Source of the DNA: Chloroflexota bacterium
Lineage (GTDB): Bacteria; Chloroflexota; Dehalococcoidia; JACQTR01
Reading direction: 5' to 3'
NCBI GenBank assembly: GCA_016210705.1
Contig: JACQTR010000209.1
Location: 1 to 6,774 of the forward strand
DNA: 6,774 bases
Made by a program: the position numbers and the translations under genes. Of the stretch, positions 1 through 6,096 are shown in pieces. How positions within the stretch are numbered: position 1 is the stretch's first letter; each line of letters starts with the position of its first letter. Below the pieces are notes generated by a model. It did not search any database. It was not told the DNA's origin and was given only the letters and a program-made list of their open reading frames with translations.

Positions 1-1
1 A

Positions 2-634
2 CTTGGGCCAATTTTCTCGCCAGAGGGTATTATCAATTTCGATGCCTGGCTCAGCACAGAGTACATTAATTTTTGGCCGGTTTTACTGGCGGTATATGCC
101 ATATTTTCCGCTGGCGGTATGGTCGCCCGCGAAGTGGAACGGGGGACCATGGACTTATTGTTATCCCAGCCTCTGCCTCGCTACCGAGTGCTGATCACCA
201 AATTTGCCACCATCCTCGTGGGACTATGTATCATTGCATTGTTTTCTATGGTAGGCATATATTTGGGCATAAGTATAGTTAATGCCCAAGCGAACGAATG
301 GGGCATCCTTTTGGCCCTTGTTCAAGGAATTTTCATGTTGATAGCCATTGCCAGTTACAGCGCTCTCTTCTCTTGTCTTTTTTTGAGCCCCCGAACCACC
401 CTCACCACTTCCGGCGTCCTGACCGGGGCCTCGTATATCATTAATGTCACGGCTACCTCCTTGGGTCCTTTGAGTTGGACCCAAAAACTGTCGCTATTCT
501 ATTATTTTAGGCCCTTGGAGGTTATTCATACCTCGAGGTTGGATGGTACGGGCTTGGGCATATATTTAGCCGTCAGCATTGTTTGTCTAGCCCTTGCCTT
601 GGTGATTTTTGAACGTAAAGATATCGTCTTCTGA
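2..634 (+). CDS. ABC-2 type transporter permease, C-terminal part (5' end outside window)
   Basis: The reading frame is open from the first bases of the window to a TGA at 632-634, giving 210 visible residues, so the N-terminus lies outside. ABC-2 permeases form the membrane channel of ABC exporters and work with a separate ATPase. About five hydrophobic segments can be seen, near residues 24-40, 69-92, 101-126, 134-153 and 184-203. Between the first two lies the typical cytoplasmic motif AREVERGTMDLLLSQPLPR (residues 42-60), which I recognise from ABC-2 permeases next to an ATPase of the NatA/YtrB type. The C-terminus FERKDIVF also matches the usual 'F-x-R/K-R/K-D' ending of this class. An internal ATG at 119 could be mistaken for the start, but it falls inside the conserved part. 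The gene is convergent with the solute-binding genes. The exported substrate cannot be told from this fragment; the ATPase is probably upstream, outside the window. Confidence 0.88.
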   Translation, partial: LGPIFSPEGIINFDAWLSTEYINFWPVLLAVYAIFSAGGMVAREVERGTMDLLLSQPLPRYRVLITKFATILVGLCIIALFSMVGIYLGISIVNAQANEWGILLALVQGIFMLIAIASYSALFSCLFLSPRTTLTTSGVLTGASYIINVTATSLGPLSWTQKLSLFYYFRPLEVIHTSRLDGTGLGIYLAVSIVCLALALVIFERKDIVF

Positions 635-653
635 AGATCAGCGAGAAATATTG

Positions 654-683
654 ATGGAGGGCGGCCACATGGCCGCCCTCCAT
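654..683. terminator. Hairpin between convergent genes, probable bidirectional terminator
   Basis: A perfect 13-base-pair, G+C-rich stem (654-666 with 671-683) encloses a four-base loop (ACAT). It lies 19 bases after the stop of the ABC-2 permease and 21 bases after the stop of SBP1 on the other strand, the normal place for a shared terminator. The T-tract is short on both sides (TTT just past the stem on plus, ATATTT on minus), so termination strength in either direction is an inference from stem stability and position. Confidence 0.7.
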
Positions 684-704
684 TTCCCGTATCCTTTTAA
701 ATCG

Positions 705-2366
705 TTATTTATCCAGCCATACTCTTACCCAACGGTAGGCAACGCCTTGACCTGCCTGATAGCCGTAGTTCTTGAGCCAGGGCTGTACCCCCGCGTAACC
801 GGGGCCCTGGGGGAACCAGATCCAATACTGTTGTTCCGAGAGATAGACCTGGATATCGTCGATGATCTTTTTCCTCGCTGCCTCATCATAGGTGGCGATC
901 ATTTGATCGAGCATGGCGTCCAGTTTCTTGTCGGCCACAGCGGAACGATTCTTTTGATTGGGCACTCCATAGAAGGTGGAGTACAGCATTTCAAAGGGGT
1001 CATAGACCGCGCCGGACATCCCGAAGACCATGCCATCGCCGTAATTGATGCCGTTTACAGCGGTGTTGACCCATACGTTATAGTCCAGCAGCTTAAGCTC
1101 GGCATCGATGCCGACGGCGCGCAGGAACTCTTGAGCCACCTCCGCTTGTTGGGCTAGTTCTGGCCCCATGCCAGCGGTGGAGTACATCACTGTCTTGAAG
1201 CCATTAGGATAACCTGCCTCTGTCAGTAACTTCTTAGCTTCGGGAATATTCAGCTTATAATATTTTTGCACGCTAGCCGGCCGCTTCTCGATGGGCATGT
1301 GGTATTCCTCCACCGCCAGGGTTAAAGGCCCTTCGATAGCGCCCTTGCCCCCGTGGAAGACATCCAAATACTTCTGATGGTCGATGGACATGGCCATGGC
1401 CTGGCGCACCCGTATATCGCTGAAGGGGGGTTTATCAGTGCGCATCCACCACACTCGCGGTGCGCTAGCTATGGGGGATTGCAAGATTTTGACATTGGGC
1501 ATGGAACCCCTGATATCCTTCTGCTCATTCACATTCAGCCCCCTGGTATCTATCTGCCCTGTGCGGAACATAGCCATTGAGGTGGCCGGATCACTGGCGA
1601 CCTTTACTTCAACCTCGTCAAGGTAGGGCAACTGCCTGCCCTTATCGTCCTTCTCATAATAATCGGGGTTCTTTTTGTACACAGTTCTGACATTGGGTTC
1701 GTATTTGTCCAGCATGAATGCCCCAGTGCCGATGAGGGTCTCTGGCTTCTTAAGATCACCGTATTGTTCCACGACTTCCCTGGGCATCATATGGAAGTGG
1801 GAGTAGCTGAGGCTGTAGATAAAAAAGGAGTTGGGCTTGGCGAGAACAAATCTAACAGTGTAGGGATCTACAACCTCTATTTTTTGTAGATCCAAAAGGC
1901 CAGCTCCAGCGGCTGAACCAGGGGACTTTAATCGCTCCACGGCGAACTTGACATCGTCAGCCATGAACTTTCTACCATTCATGGGAGGCTTGTTCTGCCA
2001 TTTGACGTCATCGCGTATGGTTACCAAGAAGGTGGTGGGGCTCTCCATCTTCCAGCCTTTGGCCAAATGTGGTACGGTTTGCATGGAGTTGTAGGGCTTA
2101 TCGGGGCCGTAAGGGAGCTCGAACAGCCTGTCGTAAGCATAACTTACGCCACTCTGAATGGCGCCGGAGAATGAAGTGATAGGGTCAAAATTGGGGGGAG
2201 AACTACCCGTTATATGTAAGGTGCCACCTATCTTAGGTTCCCCCGCTGCCTCTGAGGTGGGCGTGGAGGAGACTTCCTGTTTTGCCTTAGAACAGGCAGA
2301 GGCGAAAACCAACGCCAAACCTAACACCAAGAACAAACACGCTACCTTTAAACCTTTGGAAAACAT
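705..2366 (-). CDS. Family 5 extracellular solute-binding lipoprotein (SBP1; DppA/OppA-like)
   Basis: This is a 553-residue periplasmic or cell-surface binding protein of the SBP_bac_5 family, which delivers peptides, nickel, opines or other small solutes to ABC importers. The start at 2366 is preferred over an upstream ATG at 2408 because it has GGAGGG four bases ahead and begins a clean lipoprotein signal: SKGLK, a hydrophobic core (residues 8-22) and lipobox FASAC with Cys25. A Ser/Thr/Glu-rich linker follows. Family landmarks include DPITSFSGA (61-69), the ADDVKFAVER segment (136-145), IGTGAF (212-217), NPDYYEKD (233-240), MFRTGQID (266-273), MRTDKPPF (308-315) followed by VRQAMAMSIDH (320-330), and EAKKLLTEAGYPNGF (376-390). 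It is the most divergent of the three copies at its C-terminus, ending VWLDK instead of VWTERQ, and looks more A+T-rich than SBP3. It is separated from SBP2 by a terminator, so it probably has its own promoter, which I could not identify. The substrate is unknown. Confidence 0.93.
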   Translation of the reverse strand: MFSKGLKVACLFLVLGLALVFASACSKAKQEVSSTPTSEAAGEPKIGGTLHITGSSPPNFDPITSFSGAIQSGVSYAYDRLFELPYGPDKPYNSMQTVPHLAKGWKMESPTTFLVTIRDDVKWQNKPPMNGRKFMADDVKFAVERLKSPGSAAGAGLLDLQKIEVVDPYTVRFVLAKPNSFFIYSLSYSHFHMMPREVVEQYGDLKKPETLIGTGAFMLDKYEPNVRTVYKKNPDYYEKDDKGRQLPYLDEVEVKVASDPATSMAMFRTGQIDTRGLNVNEQKDIRGSMPNVKILQSPIASAPRVWWMRTDKPPFSDIRVRQAMAMSIDHQKYLDVFHGGKGAIEGPLTLAVEEYHMPIEKRPASVQKYYKLNIPEAKKLLTEAGYPNGFKTVMYSTAGMGPELAQQAEVAQEFLRAVGIDAELKLLDYNVWVNTAVNGINYGDGMVFGMSGAVYDPFEMLYSTFYGVPNQKNRSAVADKKLDAMLDQMIATYDEAARKKIIDDIQVYLSEQQYWIWFPQGPGYAGVQPWLKNYGYQAGQGVAYRWVRVWLDK

Positions 2367-2370
2367 CTCA

Positions 2371-2376
2371 CCCTCC
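2371..2376 (-). promoter_or_regulatory. Ribosome binding site of SBP1
   Basis: The minus strand reads AAAAAGGAGGGTGAG followed by ATG. This strong GGAGGG lies four bases before the ATG at 2366 and rules out the ATG at 2408, which has no comparable site. The same arrangement occurs before the other two SBP genes. Confidence 0.85.
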
Positions 2377-2460
2377 TTTTTCCTTTTACCAATGGCTGCT
2401 ATCTTCACGCTTTGAGTCCTATGCGTATCCCCCTTTCTAGGCTTACATTAAACTTTCATA

Positions 2461-2506
2461 AAAATTGTGAGAGGCGGCTCAAGAGTTCGCCATGAGCCGC
2501 CTCTCA
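2461..2506 (-). terminator. Rho-independent terminator downstream of SBP2
   Basis: A perfect 14-base-pair stem (2468-2481 with 2493-2506) with an 11-base loop lies 20 bases after the SBP2 stop codon. In the minus direction the stem is followed by CAATTTTTA, giving a run of five T. It therefore acts in the sense of the SBP genes and should largely uncouple SBP1 expression from SBP2. On the plus side no T-run follows the stem. Confidence 0.82.
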
Positions 2507-2526
2507 ATGTTACTCAGGCTTTATGG

Positions 2527-4194
2527 TTACTGTCTTTCGGTCCATACTTTCAGCCAGCGCTGGGCGTCGCCTTGGCCCCCTTGATGGCCCATGTTCTTCA
2601 GCCAGGGCTGGATAGCTGAATGAGCCGGGCCCGAGGGGAAGAAGACCCAGTACTGCTTCTCAAAGAGATAGACTTGGATGTCGTCAATGATCTTCTTCCG
2701 CTTGGCTTCATCGTATTCGGCCAACATCTTGTCCAGCATCCCGTCCAGCGTCTTATCGGCCACCCCCGAGCGGTTTTTGCTGCTGGGGATGCCGTAGAAC
2801 TGGACGTAAAGCTGCTCATAGGGGTCATGGACGGCCCCGCTCATCACGTAGGCCATGCCCTCGTAGTTAATGCCGTTGTAGTAGGTGTTGATCCATGTGT
2901 TGTACTCGATGACCTTGAGCTCGGCCTCGATGCCGATGAGGCGCAGGAACTCCTGGGCTACCTCTGCTTCCCCGCCAGAGTACGTTCCTCCTAGCCCACT
3001 GGTATAAGCCAGGGTGGTTTTGAAGCCATTGGGATAACCGGCCTCGGCTAATAGCTTCTTGGCCTCGGGGATGTTCTGTTTGAAATACTTCTGTACGCTG
3101 GCAGGCCGGTCTTTTAGACGCATAGAGTATTCCACCACCTGTCCAGCTAGAGGTCCCTCCGGCTCCCCTTCGCCTCCATAGAAGACGTTCAGGAACTTCT
3201 GATGGTCGATGGACATGGCCATGGCCTGGCGCACCCGAACATCGTTGAAGGGCGGCTTGTCAGTGCGCATGACGAAGGCCCTTGGGGCAGTGGTGGGATG
3301 GTTAGTGGATCTAATGGTAACCTGGGGCATGGTTTTCTGAATGTCTGCCTTCTCTTCAAAGTTCACAGCACGGGTGTCTATTTGCCCGGTGCGGAACATG
3401 GCCATGGTGGTGGCCGGGTCGGCACCAATCTTGGCCTGTATGGTATCTACATAGGGCAACGATCGGCCCTTATCGTCCTTCTCGTAATAATCCGGGTTCT
3501 TTTTCCATACGAACTCAACGTTGGGTTTGAAAGACTCCAAGATGAAGGGGCCGGTGCCGATGAGGGTCTCTGGCTTCCTTAGGTCGCCGTATTGGGCCAC
3601 CACTTCTCGGGGCATCATTTGATAGTGGGAGTAGCTGAGGCTGTAGATGAAGAAGGAGTTGGGTTTCTTGAGGACGAACCTGACGTTGAGGGGGTCTACT
3701 ACCTCTATGCGCTCGATGTCCACTAGGCCGGCTCCAGCGGAGGACCCTGGCGCCATCATACGCTCGAAGGAGAACTTGACGTCATCGGCCACAAACTGGC
3801 GGCCATTCATGGGCGGTTTGTTAAACCATTTGATGTTATCCCGCAGCGTAATGATGAAGGTGGTGGGGTTTTCCATCTTCCAGCTCTTGGCTAAATGAGG
3901 CTCCACAAACATAGCATTGTAGGGTTTGTCGGGGCCGTAGGGGAGTTTGAACAGGCCGTCGTAGGAGTGGCTGACGGCTCCTTGGAGGGCGCCGGAGATG
4001 GTGGTGATGGGGTCAAAATTGGGCGGGTTACTAGAAGTTGTGTAAATTGTGCCGCCTATTCGGGGCTCCCCCAACGCCTCTGAGGTGGGGGCGACTTCTT
4101 TTTTCTCTTTTTCCTTGCAGGCGGTAGCTAAGACTAACGCTAAACCCAGTACTAATAGCATATATGCTGTCTTTAAGACGCTTTTGGAAAACAT
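2527..4194 (-). CDS. Family 5 extracellular solute-binding lipoprotein (SBP2; DppA/OppA-like)
   Basis: This 555-residue protein is the middle member of the triplet and belongs to SBP_bac_5. The signal peptide has a hydrophobic core around residues 9-22 and lipobox LATAC with Cys26, followed by a charged KEKEKKE linker that differs from the SKAKQEV linker of SBP1 and SBP3. Landmarks are DPITTISGALQGAVS (61-75), ADDVKFSFER (136-145), IGTGPFILESFKPNVE (212-227), NPDYYEKDDKGR (233-244), MFRTGQIDTR (266-275), PPFNDVRVRQAMAMSIDHQK (314-333) and EAGYPNGFKT (384-393). It shares some segments almost exclusively with SBP1 (LPYGPDKPYN, 84-93; SLSYSH, 185-190) and others with SBP3 (the C-terminal FFPSG and VWTERQ). 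It has no cysteine in the mature part after the lipid-anchored Cys26. It ends at a TAA just before a strong terminator. No importer permease or ATPase is adjacent, so its partner and substrate are unknown. Confidence 0.94.
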   Translation of the reverse strand: MFSKSVLKTAYMLLVLGLALVLATACKEKEKKEVAPTSEALGEPRIGGTIYTTSSNPPNFDPITTISGALQGAVSHSYDGLFKLPYGPDKPYNAMFVEPHLAKSWKMENPTTFIITLRDNIKWFNKPPMNGRQFVADDVKFSFERMMAPGSSAGAGLVDIERIEVVDPLNVRFVLKKPNSFFIYSLSYSHYQMMPREVVAQYGDLRKPETLIGTGPFILESFKPNVEFVWKKNPDYYEKDDKGRSLPYVDTIQAKIGADPATTMAMFRTGQIDTRAVNFEEKADIQKTMPQVTIRSTNHPTTAPRAFVMRTDKPPFNDVRVRQAMAMSIDHQKFLNVFYGGEGEPEGPLAGQVVEYSMRLKDRPASVQKYFKQNIPEAKKLLAEAGYPNGFKTTLAYTSGLGGTYSGGEAEVAQEFLRLIGIEAELKVIEYNTWINTYYNGINYEGMAYVMSGAVHDPYEQLYVQFYGIPSSKNRSGVADKTLDGMLDKMLAEYDEAKRKKIIDDIQVYLFEKQYWVFFPSGPAHSAIQPWLKNMGHQGGQGDAQRWLKVWTERQ

Positions 4195-4198
4195 CTTA

Positions 4199-4204
4199 CC
4201 CTCC
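4199..4204 (-). promoter_or_regulatory. Ribosome binding site of SBP2
   Basis: The minus strand reads GAAAAGGAGGGTAAG before the ATG at 4194. GGAGGG is four bases from the start, the same spacing as in the two sister genes, and supports this start. Confidence 0.83.
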
Positions 4205-4243
4205 TTTTCTCCTAACTAGTGAGGTAACCCAACTGCCAAACCT

Positions 4244-4249
4244 ATTATA
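4244..4249 (-). promoter_or_regulatory. Possible -10 element (TATAAT) upstream of SBP2
   Basis: A perfect TATAAT hexamer lies on the minus strand 49 bases before the SBP2 start, in the 101-base gap after SBP3, and would give a leader of about 40 bases. No good -35 hexamer is seen at 16-18 bases upstream (the sequence there is A-rich). A separate SBP2 promoter is therefore possible but unproven. No clear terminator follows SBP3 in this gap, so read-through from SBP3 is equally possible. Confidence 0.3.
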
Positions 4250-4295
4250 TTTTTCCCCAGGCTATTTTGTTTTCTCTACCTCCTTAAAACCTTTA

Positions 4296-5960
4296 TTACT
4301 GTCTCTCGGTCCACACTTTCATCCAGCGCTGGGCGTTGCCCTGGCCGCTTTGATAGCCGTAGTTCTTCAGCCAGGGCTGCACCCCTTGATACAGGCGCCC
4401 CGAGGGGAAGAACACCCAGTACTGCTGGTCCCAAATATAGGCCTCGATCTCGTTGATCAGCTTCACCTGCTTGGCCTGGTCATACTCGGCTATCATCTTG
4501 TCCAGCATGGCATCCAGCTCCTTGTTGTACACGCAGGAGCGGTTCTTGCTGCTAGGGATGCCGTAGAACTGGACGTAAAGCTGCTCAAAGGGGTTGTGGA
4601 CGGCCCCGCTCATCACCTCGGCCATGCCCTCATAGTTGCAGCCGTTGTAGTAGGTGTTGATCCAGGTGTTGTACTCGGTGATGTCGAGTGTAGCCTCGAT
4701 CCCGATGCCCTGCAGGAACTCCTGGGCCACCTGCGATTCCTCAATCTGAGCTAGAGAGTTTCCGCGCACCCCCATAGTGGTCTTAAAGCCATTAGGGTAG
4801 CCGGCCTCGGCCATGAGCTTCTTGGCCTCGGTAAGGTTATACTTGAAGTACTTCTGCACGCTGGCGGGCCGCTTCTCCAGGGGCACATAGTACGGCTCCG
4901 GCACCTGGCTGGCTATGGGCCCCTCCTCCCATCCCACACCGCCGTAGAAGATGTCCAGGAACTTCTGGCGATCGATGGCCATGGCTATGGCCCGGCGCAC
5001 CCGGACGTCGTTGAAGGGGGACTTGTCGGTGCGCATGATGAGGGCCCGAGGGGCGGTGCCGCCACGCTCGGTCTGCTGGATCTGGACCAGAGCCATGGTC
5101 CGCTTGACGTCTGCCATCTCCTCATTGTTCAAGCCCCGGGAATCTATTTGCCCGGTGCGGAACATGGCCATGGTGGTGGCAGGATCGGTGACGATCTTCA
5201 CGTGTACCCCATCCACATAGGGCAACTGCCGCCCCTTCTCGTCCTTCAGATACCAGTCGGGGTTCTTCTTCCAAACGATCTCGACGTTGGGCTTGAAGGA
5301 CTCCAGGATGAAGGGACCAGTGCCGATGAGGGTATCTGGCTTCCTCAGGTCTCCGTACTGCGCCACCACCTCCCGAGGCATCATCTTGTAGTGGTTGCTG
5401 GTGAGGCTGTAGATAAAGAAGGAGTTGGGCTTCTTGAGGGTGATTCTCACATTGAGGGGGTCCACCACCTCTACCTTCTCGATATCCAGCAGCCCACCGC
5501 CGGCGGCGGAGCCGGGGGACATCATCCGCTCGAAGGAGAACTTGACATCGTCGGCCACAAACTTCCTGCCGTTCATGGGGGGCTTGTTATGCCACTTGAT
5601 GTTATCCCGCAGGGTCAACACAAAGGTACGAGGGTCCTCCAATTTCCAGCTTTTTACCAGGAGAGGTTCCGCTGTCTGGGGCTCGAAGGGCTTGCCGGGG
5701 CCCCAGTCCCAGGTCATCAGGGTATCGTAGCCGTAGCTGACTGCCCCCTGGAGGGCGCCGGAGATGGTGGTGATGGGGTCCCAGTTGGGCGGGTTGTCGC
5801 CAGTTATATATATGGTTCCACCCATCCTGGGCTCCCCCACCGCCTCTGAGGTGGGTGTGGACGCTACCTCTTGCTTTGCCTTAGAACAGGCGGCAGCTAA
5901 GATCAACGCTAAACCCAGCACCAAAAATACACACGCGATCTTTAGGCCTTTGGAAAGCAT
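4296..5960 (-). CDS. Family 5 extracellular solute-binding lipoprotein (SBP3; DppA/OppA-like)
   Basis: This 554-residue protein is the first of the triplet in transcription order. Its leader is close to that of SBP1: SKGLK, hydrophobic core (residues 8-22), lipobox LAAAC with Cys25, then SKAKQEV. SBP_bac_5 landmarks are DPITTISGALQGAVS (61-75), ADDVKFSFERMM (136-147), IGTGPFILESFKPNVE (212-227), MFRTGQIDSR (266-275), PFNDVRVRRAIAMAID (315-330) and EAGYPNGFKT (385-394). Over residues 41-290 it is about 75% identical to SBP2 and 64% to SBP1 by hand count. Residues 81-100 (starting LMTWDWGPGKPF) are strongly different from both sisters, and so are 341-360 and 395-410. Two cysteines, C441 and C476, occur only in this copy. 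Its codons look more G+C-rich than those of SBP1. It follows the crotonase-like gene by 136 bases. The likely role is solute capture for an ABC importer encoded elsewhere; the ligand cannot be named. Confidence 0.94.
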   Translation of the reverse strand: MLSKGLKIACVFLVLGLALILAAACSKAKQEVASTPTSEAVGEPRMGGTIYITGDNPPNWDPITTISGALQGAVSYGYDTLMTWDWGPGKPFEPQTAEPLLVKSWKLEDPRTFVLTLRDNIKWHNKPPMNGRKFVADDVKFSFERMMSPGSAAGGGLLDIEKVEVVDPLNVRITLKKPNSFFIYSLTSNHYKMMPREVVAQYGDLRKPDTLIGTGPFILESFKPNVEIVWKKNPDWYLKDEKGRQLPYVDGVHVKIVTDPATTMAMFRTGQIDSRGLNNEEMADVKRTMALVQIQQTERGGTAPRALIMRTDKSPFNDVRVRRAIAMAIDRQKFLDIFYGGVGWEEGPIASQVPEPYYVPLEKRPASVQKYFKYNLTEAKKLMAEAGYPNGFKTTMGVRGNSLAQIEESQVAQEFLQGIGIEATLDITEYNTWINTYYNGCNYEGMAEVMSGAVHNPFEQLYVQFYGIPSSKNRSCVYNKELDAMLDKMIAEYDQAKQVKLINEIEAYIWDQQYWVFFPSGRLYQGVQPWLKNYGYQSGQGNAQRWMKVWTERQ

Positions 5961-5964
5961 TTCA

Positions 5965-5970
5965 CCCTCC
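5965..5970 (-). promoter_or_regulatory. Ribosome binding site of SBP3
   Basis: The minus strand reads AAAAAGGAGGGTGAA before the ATG at 5960. GGAGGG is four bases from the start, matching the sister genes and supporting this start. Confidence 0.84.
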
Positions 5971-5983
5971 TTTTTACTAACCA

Positions 5984-6000
5984 GGGTATATAACGTACCC
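5984..6000. promoter_or_regulatory. Short inverted repeat in the SBP3 leader
   Basis: The plus strand carries GGGTA, seven bases, then TACCC (arms 5984-5988 and 5996-6000). It sits 24-40 bases upstream of the SBP3 start and contains a TATATA that could serve as a -10 element. It might be an operator, or just a chance five-base palindrome. No copy of it is seen before SBP1 or SBP2. Confidence 0.2.
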
Positions 6001-6050
6001 CAAACGCTTCCTAATTATGCTTTTCTCGGTCTGCTAAAGTATCTTTCTTT

Positions 6051-6079
6051 GATATACCTCTCTGTCCTTATTGTTTTAA
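6051..6079 (-). promoter_or_regulatory. Candidate sigma-70-like promoter for SBP3
   Basis: On the minus strand TTAAAA (6074-6079) and TATATC (6051-6056) are separated by exactly 17 bases; each matches four of six consensus positions. It lies just after the stop of the crotonase-like gene and would give a leader of roughly 85 bases. Both hexamers are imperfect and the region is A+T-rich, so chance is a real alternative. Confidence 0.28.
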
Positions 6080-6096
6080 GAGCTTTAAGGGAGCTG

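Larger units (their letters stand above)
705..5960 (-). repeat. Tandem array of three paralogous solute-binding genes
   Basis: Three head-to-tail genes of nearly equal length encode proteins that align colinearly with only one- or two-residue gaps. Hand-counted identity over residues 41-290 is about 70% (SBP1/SBP2), 64% (SBP1/SBP3) and 75% (SBP2/SBP3). Blocks of identical DNA are shared pairwise: 43 bases at 1370-1412 and 3195-3237 (SBP1/SBP2); 32 bases at 3983-4014 and 5749-5780 (SBP2/SBP3); 33 bases at 2786-2818 and 4555-4587 (SBP2/SBP3). The array arose by duplication; the identical blocks may reflect conversion between copies. Confidence 0.9.

Noticed and set aside
2..634. ABC-2 permease as the membrane partner of the SBP triplet
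   Set aside because: ABC-2 permeases belong to exporter-type systems; family 5 SBPs work with BPD_transp_1 importers. The gene is also convergent with the SBP genes and separated by a hairpin.
609..1157. Long plus-strand open frame opposite the C-terminal part of SBP1
   Set aside because: It is antisense to a well-supported binding-protein gene, has no ribosome binding site, and its translation resembles no family. Similar frames recur opposite the other copies simply because the sense genes are paralogous.
2367..2408. N-terminal extension of SBP1 starting at the ATG at 2408
   Set aside because: It would add 14 residues (with KRKKEGE) in front of the lipoprotein signal and translate the GGAGGG ribosome binding site; both sister genes start at the position equivalent to 2366.
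4164..4754. 196-residue plus-strand open frame opposite the 3' end of SBP3
   Set aside because: Shadow of SBP3 produced by G+C-rich third codon positions; its Leu/Val-rich protein resembles the antisense translations of SBP1 and SBP2 and lacks start signals.
5148..5849. 233-residue plus-strand open frame opposite the 5' half of SBP3
   Set aside because: Antisense shadow; the His/Gly/Val-rich composition is typical of reversed codons, and a frame of this kind also appears at 3202-3582 opposite SBP2 but broken.
6061..6096. Terminator after the crotonase gene
   Set aside because: Only a weak AGCT-based pairing is visible in this A+T-rich stretch, with no G+C-rich stem followed by a T-run.
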